This document shows, one piece after another, positions 63,299-64,000 of a stretch of 64,000 bases of DNA. The notes below the pieces were generated by a model. That model had not been told where the DNA came from and ran no database searches. It saw nothing but the letters and a program-made list of their open reading frames with translations. Source of the DNA: Allodiplogaster sudhausi (taxonomy: Eukaryota > Nematoda > Chromadorea > Rhabditida > Diplogasteridae); NCBI GenBank assembly GCA_945643635.1, contig CALZFC010000016.1, positions 3,437,501-3,501,500 of the forward strand. The letters run 5' to 3'. The translations under genes were made by a program, and so were the position numbers. Every line of letters starts with the position of its first letter. Positions within the stretch are counted from its first letter, which is position 1.

Positions 63299-64000
63299 TC
63301 TCTTATTATATACAAGTCGATTGTTATTTATAGGCCGGTATAGCGCGGAGAGGTGCTGTGGGCGGTGGGAGTGAGATATGGGGAAGCGGTTTTTTGGGGA
63401 ACATGTAAAAGTTTCCGGACTACAAGAATATGTGGGTTTCAAAAAATTGGGTTCGATATTGGCGCCGGCGCGGGCGCCCAAACTTTGGTCCGAGGAGACT
63501 TCGATTTGGGCGATTTGGCGACTTTGAGGTGGTATATCTTTTTTTCGGGTAGAGATATGAGGATGAAAAAAATACTGGAAGATAGCCCGTCCAAAAATGA
63601 ATATGATTCCTGGAGTTGAGATCGATTGGAGCTTTTGTAGATCGGTACGAGCCCGGCGCGTTTTGACTCCTTTTTGGGGTACTTTTTTAGGCTCATTCAT
63701 CTCCTTTTCTCGGAATCTACAAATTCCGCTTTTTGGTTGTCTGACTCAGATTGTAGAGTTTTTGACGGCGCATCTTTTAATACTATTCTTATCGACTTTT
63801 GGGCACTGCGCATTGTAGATATTATCGATTGAAGTTCCAAATTTTTTTGTTAGGAGCAATTTTCAAAAATTCAGCTATTTAATTGTAGGGATCGTAGAGC
63901 GATGGGACTTTCAGTATATTGAAGCGCTTGGAGTGGGCTTCAATATGATTATACTTGCATTCCGATAGGTGATCAATAAAGTGCCCTGAGGGTGCTCTGA
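63299..64000 (+). mobile_element. Helitron-like tandem unit 4 (type B, truncated by window end)
   Basis: Starts TCTCTTATTATATACAAGTC; matches unit 2 including GGGGAACATGTAAAAGTTTC and the CCCGTCCAAAAATGAATATG stretch. Continues past base 64000. Confidence 0.75.

Overview
This window is eukaryotic and almost certainly from a nematode. All genes are split by many small introns with GT..AG ends and short acceptors of the (T)TTCAG type. One gene is a Srh/Str-type seven-transmembrane chemoreceptor carrying the FLYRHQ motif, a family known only from nematodes. The DNA is AT-rich and loaded with (CT)n/(GA)n microsatellites. I cannot name the species.

Layout. Position 1-6444 (+): the 3' part of a large extracellular gene made of four von Willebrand factor A (vWA) modules alternating with EGF-like modules. 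7.3-7.8 kb (-): a small secreted-peptide gene behind a TATA box. 8471-8939: a Tc1/mariner-type palindromic MITE. 10-14.6 kb (-): exons of one, probably two, divergent ionotropic glutamate receptor (iGluR/IR-like) genes. 15.6-18.0 kb (-): the chemoreceptor. 18-24.8 kb: no intact gene; decayed copies of a dispersed repeat plus a broken copy of two exons of the CoREST gene that lies at 32-39 kb. 24.9-27.9 kb: very long purine/pyrimidine simple-sequence arrays with an embedded 1.3-kb tandem duplication. 28.4-31.8 kb: a complete-looking hAT DNA transposon with GC-rich ends and a multi-exon BED-finger transposase. 32.75-39.16 kb (-): a CoREST/RCOR corepressor (ELM2, SANT, GATA-like zinc finger, coiled coil, SANT). 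40.26-55.72 kb (-): a full 20-exon SEC23 gene (838 codons), with a candidate neuropeptide-precursor gene nested on the opposite strand in its largest intron. 57.3-57.9 kb (+): the first three exons of a SERINC gene. 58.2-58.6 kb (-): a second, well-resolved small secreted peptide gene. 59.2-64.0 kb: a tandem array of about 1.35-kb units with Helitron-like termini, arranged as an A-B-A-B higher-order repeat that runs off the window.

The genes do not form a pathway. SEC23 (COPII coat) and CoREST (histone demethylase corepressor) are housekeeping genes. The chemoreceptor, iGluR-like genes, peptide precursors and vWA/EGF protein are lineage-variable surface or secreted proteins. The strongest structural signals are the Helitron-like higher-order satellite, the nested peptide gene, microsatellites sitting directly on splice sites (including a (TA)n tract acting as a 3' splice site in CoREST), a GC-AG intron, and a dispersed repeat that repeatedly adjoins the (CT)n arrays. 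Exon junctions were worked out by hand. For SEC23, SERINC, the peptide at 58 kb, the nested peptide and most of the chemoreceptor the reading frame stays in phase across every junction; elsewhere the models are partial and say so.
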